From NCBI GenBank assembly GCA_964528095.1, contig CAZGSG010000023.1:1-31579 (forward strand): a stretch of DNA of 31,579 bases, written 5' to 3'. The stretch is from CAZGSG01 sp964528095. GTDB lineage: Bacteria > Bacteroidota > Bacteroidia > Chitinophagales > Chitinophagaceae. The notes under the pieces are model-generated. The model did not search any database and was not told the origin of the DNA. It worked only from the letters and a program-made list of their open reading frames with translations. Positions 31,522-31,579 of this stretch are shown here, piece after piece (the stretch's first letter is position 1; every line of letters starts with the position of its first letter). The position numbers and the translations under genes are program-made.

Positions 31522-31579
31522 GGAGAGGTGCCTGAGTGGCCGAAAGGAACGGTTTGCTAAATCGTCGTACGGGTTAAAC
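31522..31579 (+). tRNA. tRNA-Ser(GCU), 3' end outside the window
   Basis: The sequence from GGAGAGG matches the 5' acceptor arm, then a D arm (TGCCTGAGTGGCCGAAAGGA) and an anticodon arm CGGTTTGCTAAATCG with loop TTGCTAA, anticodon GCT. The class II variable arm (CGTACGGGTTAAAC...) begins and is cut by the window end, so roughly 30 bases are missing. Confidence 0.9.

Overview
The window looks like a chromosomal segment of a Bacteroidota species, probably from the Chitinophagaceae. The evidence is: a type IX secretion C-terminal sorting domain (14758-15381), Bacteroidota-type promoters (TTTG about 17-19 bases upstream of TAnnTTTG), weak Shine-Dalgarno sequences, an OMP_b-brl outer membrane barrel, a CarboxypepD_reg-like secreted protein, and DUF4293/DUF6427-like membrane proteins typical of the phylum. 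No phage, transposase, CRISPR array or complete insertion sequence is seen.

Layout. 1-4005 (minus): a TPR-like lipoprotein cut by the window edge, an alpha/beta hydrolase, and the potassium transporter kup. 4253-10454 (plus): an unknown secreted protein, a polytopic membrane protein, purQ, then a small periplasmic DsbD-alpha-like protein followed by dsbD. 10702-11283 (minus) is an ECF sigma factor, divergent from uvrA (11542-14418). Next come a T9SS cargo protein (plus) and the convergent pair glyA / DUF4293 (minus). 17612-20109 (plus): an RmlA-like nucleotidyltransferase, a FabK/nitronate monooxygenase-like flavoprotein and a small secreted CarboxypepD_reg-like protein. 20530-23227 is an AT-rich three-gene cluster: an O-antigen-ligase-like membrane protein with TPRs, a lipoprotein and a six-cysteine secreted protein. 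23457-29264 (minus): a membrane-anchored 16-residue-repeat protein, a NatAB-like ABC exporter pair, a COG2509-type FAD enzyme and an outer membrane barrel. The window ends with a 696-base AT-rich spacer (candidate oriC), dnaA, its terminator, and the first 58 bases of a tRNA-Ser(GCU) gene with a good promoter.

Most of the coding content is housekeeping. The unusual content is in the spacers: many intergenic gaps hold long, often nested inverted repeats. They differ in sequence but share one plan, with arms built from short reused words, some recurring at two loci. The best are a perfect 34-bp inverted repeat with a second nested inside it (20181-20418) and a 39-bp, 36-match repeat in the apparent 5' leader of glyA (17285-17436). 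The best coding candidates for new biology are the O-antigen-ligase-like/lipoprotein/Cys-rich cluster and the DsbD pair. In that pair the redox cysteines of the N-terminal domain are missing from DsbD but present in the separate protein encoded just upstream.

All family names come from reading motifs by eye. No database search was run.
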